This document shows positions 62,518 through 64,000 of a stretch of 64,000 bases of DNA, one piece after another. Origin of the DNA: Saccharomonospora sp. CUA-673 (GTDB lineage Bacteria; Actinomycetota; Actinomycetes; Mycobacteriales; Pseudonocardiaceae); NCBI RefSeq assembly GCF_001942305.1, contig NZ_MKKE01000077.1:116427-180426 (forward strand). The letters are read 5' to 3'. How positions within the stretch are numbered: position 1 is the stretch's first letter; the number at the start of each line of letters is the position of its first letter. A program made the position numbers and the translations under genes. Below the pieces are notes generated by a model, which was not told where the DNA came from, made no database searches, and saw only the letters and a list, made by a program, of their open reading frames with translations.

Positions 62518-63041
62518 ACCAACCATCACAGAGGCCGGATTCGGAAGACGGCGATCGCCTCGTTCGTGCCGAACTCGCCGTGTTCGCCGACGACTGGACC
62601 ATCACCGTCCGGGATGCGGCCGCGCCCTTCGACGGCACGGCGCGTCCCTGGATTCAGGCGCTGCTCCGGGACTTCGTGGCCGCGCAGGACGGCGCCATCG
62701 GCATCACCACGGCCCGGCCGGTGAACGTGCCACTGACGATCGAGGTCCGCAGTCACGAACCCGCCGGCGACGACCTCGAACGCTGGGACCACGTCGTCGA
62801 AACGGGCCTGCACACGCCTACGGGGCGACTGATCACGTCACCGTTCCCGCGTCGAGACAACGACCCGACGACCGTCACCGTCCCACCGGGCCACTACGCC
62901 GCCCGCGTCCACCACGCAGGACTCGGCACCATGTCTGCCGACGGGCTCGACGGCGACGACCGCTACTACCTGCTCCTTTGGCCCGACACCCCGCGGCCGA
63001 CCCGTGTCCTCAAGCGCTATCCCCACTCCATCGGCGGATAA
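62514..63041 (+). CDS. ComJ (Nin)-like candidate inhibitor of the NucA-like nuclease
   Basis: 175 aa. ELAVFADDWTITVRDAAAPF, then AAQDGAIGITTARPVNVPLT, TVTVPPGHYAARVHHAGL and YYLLLWPD match, strand by strand, the pattern of Bacillus ComJ/Nin (ELSISYHQFTVF, AADGAISFEAQRN, LPKGDYQLTCWT), the natural inhibitor of NucA. Its position two genes after a NucA-domain toxin makes it the likely specific immunity protein. ATG 62514 overlaps the SUKH gene stop. Comparison is from memory of the family, not an alignment. Confidence 0.65.
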   Translation: MNQPSQRPDSEDGDRLVRAELAVFADDWTITVRDAAAPFDGTARPWIQALLRDFVAAQDGAIGITTARPVNVPLTIEVRSHEPAGDDLERWDHVVETGLHTPTGRLITSPFPRRDNDPTTVTVPPGHYAARVHHAGLGTMSADGLDGDDRYYLLLWPDTPRPTRVLKRYPHSIGG

Positions 63042-63187
63042 TCAGGCTGCCGGTCAAAGCCGCGCCGTTCGAGACGCGTCAAGTTCGATCTCGGACGGCT
63101 CCGCCGTACCAGCGGCTGTCGCACGCTGCCGCGCTCCCACCGAAGTCGCAGTAGCCGCCAGCGTCCCTTATGGCCCGGAGAGTTCCC

Positions 63188-63705
63188 ATGGTGGAGAAAG
63201 TCGCCATCTGTGGCTGCGGCGGGTCAGGTAAGTCCGCCCTCGCGCGTGAACTCGGCCGCCGTCTTGATCTTCCCGTGACCCATCTCGACATGGTCTATTA
63301 CGACGACGAGTGGAACTCGCTGGGCCAGGACGAATTCGTTGCCATTCAACGACAGCTGGTTGCCCAGGAGCGGTGGGTTCTGGACGGCAATTATGCGTTG
63401 ACGATGCCTGTCCGGTTCGCGGCGGCCGCGTCGTAATCTTCCTGGACATCCATCCGTTGGTGTGCTTGTGGGGCATCCTTCAACGCCGCTGGCAGCACCG
63501 TGGCTCCGACAACCTGTCACGCCACCTGCGTGGCAACCTGAACTGGGGATTCGTGAAGTACATCCTCGGCTACCGCAAGACAATGCGCTCGAAGGTCCGA
63601 GCGCTGCTTGACGAACACGCCACGGGTACCGTCGTCACCCTCACCAGCCGTCGCGCAGCTCGCCGCTATGCCAGCACGGTCTCCACGGAACGGCGCCGGT
63701 CATGA
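63188..63705 (+). CDS. Topology-modulation-like P-loop kinase (FlaR type), frame-broken
   Basis: Walker A ICGCGGSGKSALARELGRRL, then LDLPVTHLDMVYYDDEWNSL and WVLDGNYALTMPVRFAAA, as in adenylate-kinase-like topology modulation proteins. The frame ends at 63436. The shifted frame gives VVIFLDIHPLVCLWGILQRR, WQHRGSDNLSRHLRGNLNWG and continues to 63705, the usual C-terminal half. One missing base. About 173 aa. ATG 63188. Function of this family is not settled. Confidence 0.85.
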
Positions 63706-63934
63706 CAACACCCGCTGCGACCGTTTCTGCGGGACCATCCACGTCATCGAGCGCGTCGCGACCGGGATAAACCTAGCTCGACACCGAAGCTGGCCGCTGC
63801 ATCGCGACAAGGTCGTGAGGATGTCCCTGTGCCGCAGCGAATATCTCGTTTCGCCTCCCGCTGCGAACGATGCTCCGGGTTCCCGAATGGTCTGCACGGA
63901 GGAGCAATTGTCAAGACCTGTGGATGAGGATCTT

Positions 63935-64000
63935 TTAGGCGGCTGCGGATTGGGTGTGGTCGTCCGGTCGTTCGACGAGTTTTCCGTTCTCGAACTGCGC
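63935..64000 (-). CDS. C-terminal tail of a gene running off the window
   Basis: A frame open from the right edge ends at TAA 63937-63935, giving AQFENGKLVERPDD then HTQSAAA. The tail resembles the ends of some transposases/integrases, but only 21 residues are visible, so no call is made. Confidence 0.35.
   Translation of the reverse strand, partial: AQFENGKLVERPDDHTQSAAA

Noticed and set aside
1..64000. CRISPR array
   Set aside because: No regularly spaced identical repeats of 23-40 bp and no cas genes were seen.

Overview
The window is high-GC actinobacterial chromosome, most probably from the Pseudonocardiaceae (Saccharomonospora/Amycolatopsis-like). The reasons are arabinogalactan genes in a mycobacterium-like order (galactofuranosyltransferases, O-antigen-type ABC exporter, Bpa proteasome activator, HisC2-type aminotransferase), an SsgA-family sporulation protein, EspG/PPE-like type VII secretion proteins without an ESX core, and GTG starts with 4-base overlaps throughout. 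The assignment comes from gene content only.

Layout. 1-10.7 kb: cell-wall block (GlfT2, EspG-like protein, GlfT1, Wzt/Wzm, GT-C transferase, Bpa, class-V aminotransferase-like protein, quinone oxidoreductase). 10.9-13.1 kb: secreted aminopeptidase, MarR regulator, tRNA-Ser(TGA). 13.1-19.8 kb: a 6.7-kb integrative element in that tRNA, bounded by a 63-bp perfect direct repeat, with integrase, excisionase, RepA-like ATPase, GntR regulator and HAD phosphatase, but no FtsK/TraB-type translocase seen. 19.9-42.7 kb: mostly core genes, including a DinB-fold protein, an XRE/ImmA pair, two GH3 enzymes, an SsgA-like protein, a KAS III, an aldo/keto reductase with regulator, an HNH (13E12-type) gene, a membrane nucleotide cyclase, a SigF/RsbW-like pair, a TauE-like permease with ketopantoate reductase, the aromatic aminotransferase, a PPE/EspG cluster and acetoacetyl-CoA synthetase. 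42.8-43.0 kb: tRNA-Ser(GCT) and tRNA-Arg(ACG). 43.0-64 kb: accessory region with a type I restriction-modification locus, a regulator and acetyltransferase, an unexplained cluster of kinases, Nudix proteins, a glycosyltransferase and an epimerase (52-59 kb), and a type VII-linked NucA-like nuclease toxin with ComJ-like and SUKH-like candidate immunity proteins (59.4-63.0 kb).

The two most interesting systems are the NucA/ComJ-like toxin-immunity locus and the translationally coupled kinase/glycosyltransferase cluster. The hsdS gene carries a nine-T tract and is out of frame, which suggests phase variation.

Caution: about seventeen reading-frame breaks across fifteen genes were found, and every one is repaired by adding a single base. 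That uniform polarity points to deletion errors in the sequence rather than real gene decay, so the split genes are annotated here as whole genes with a note.
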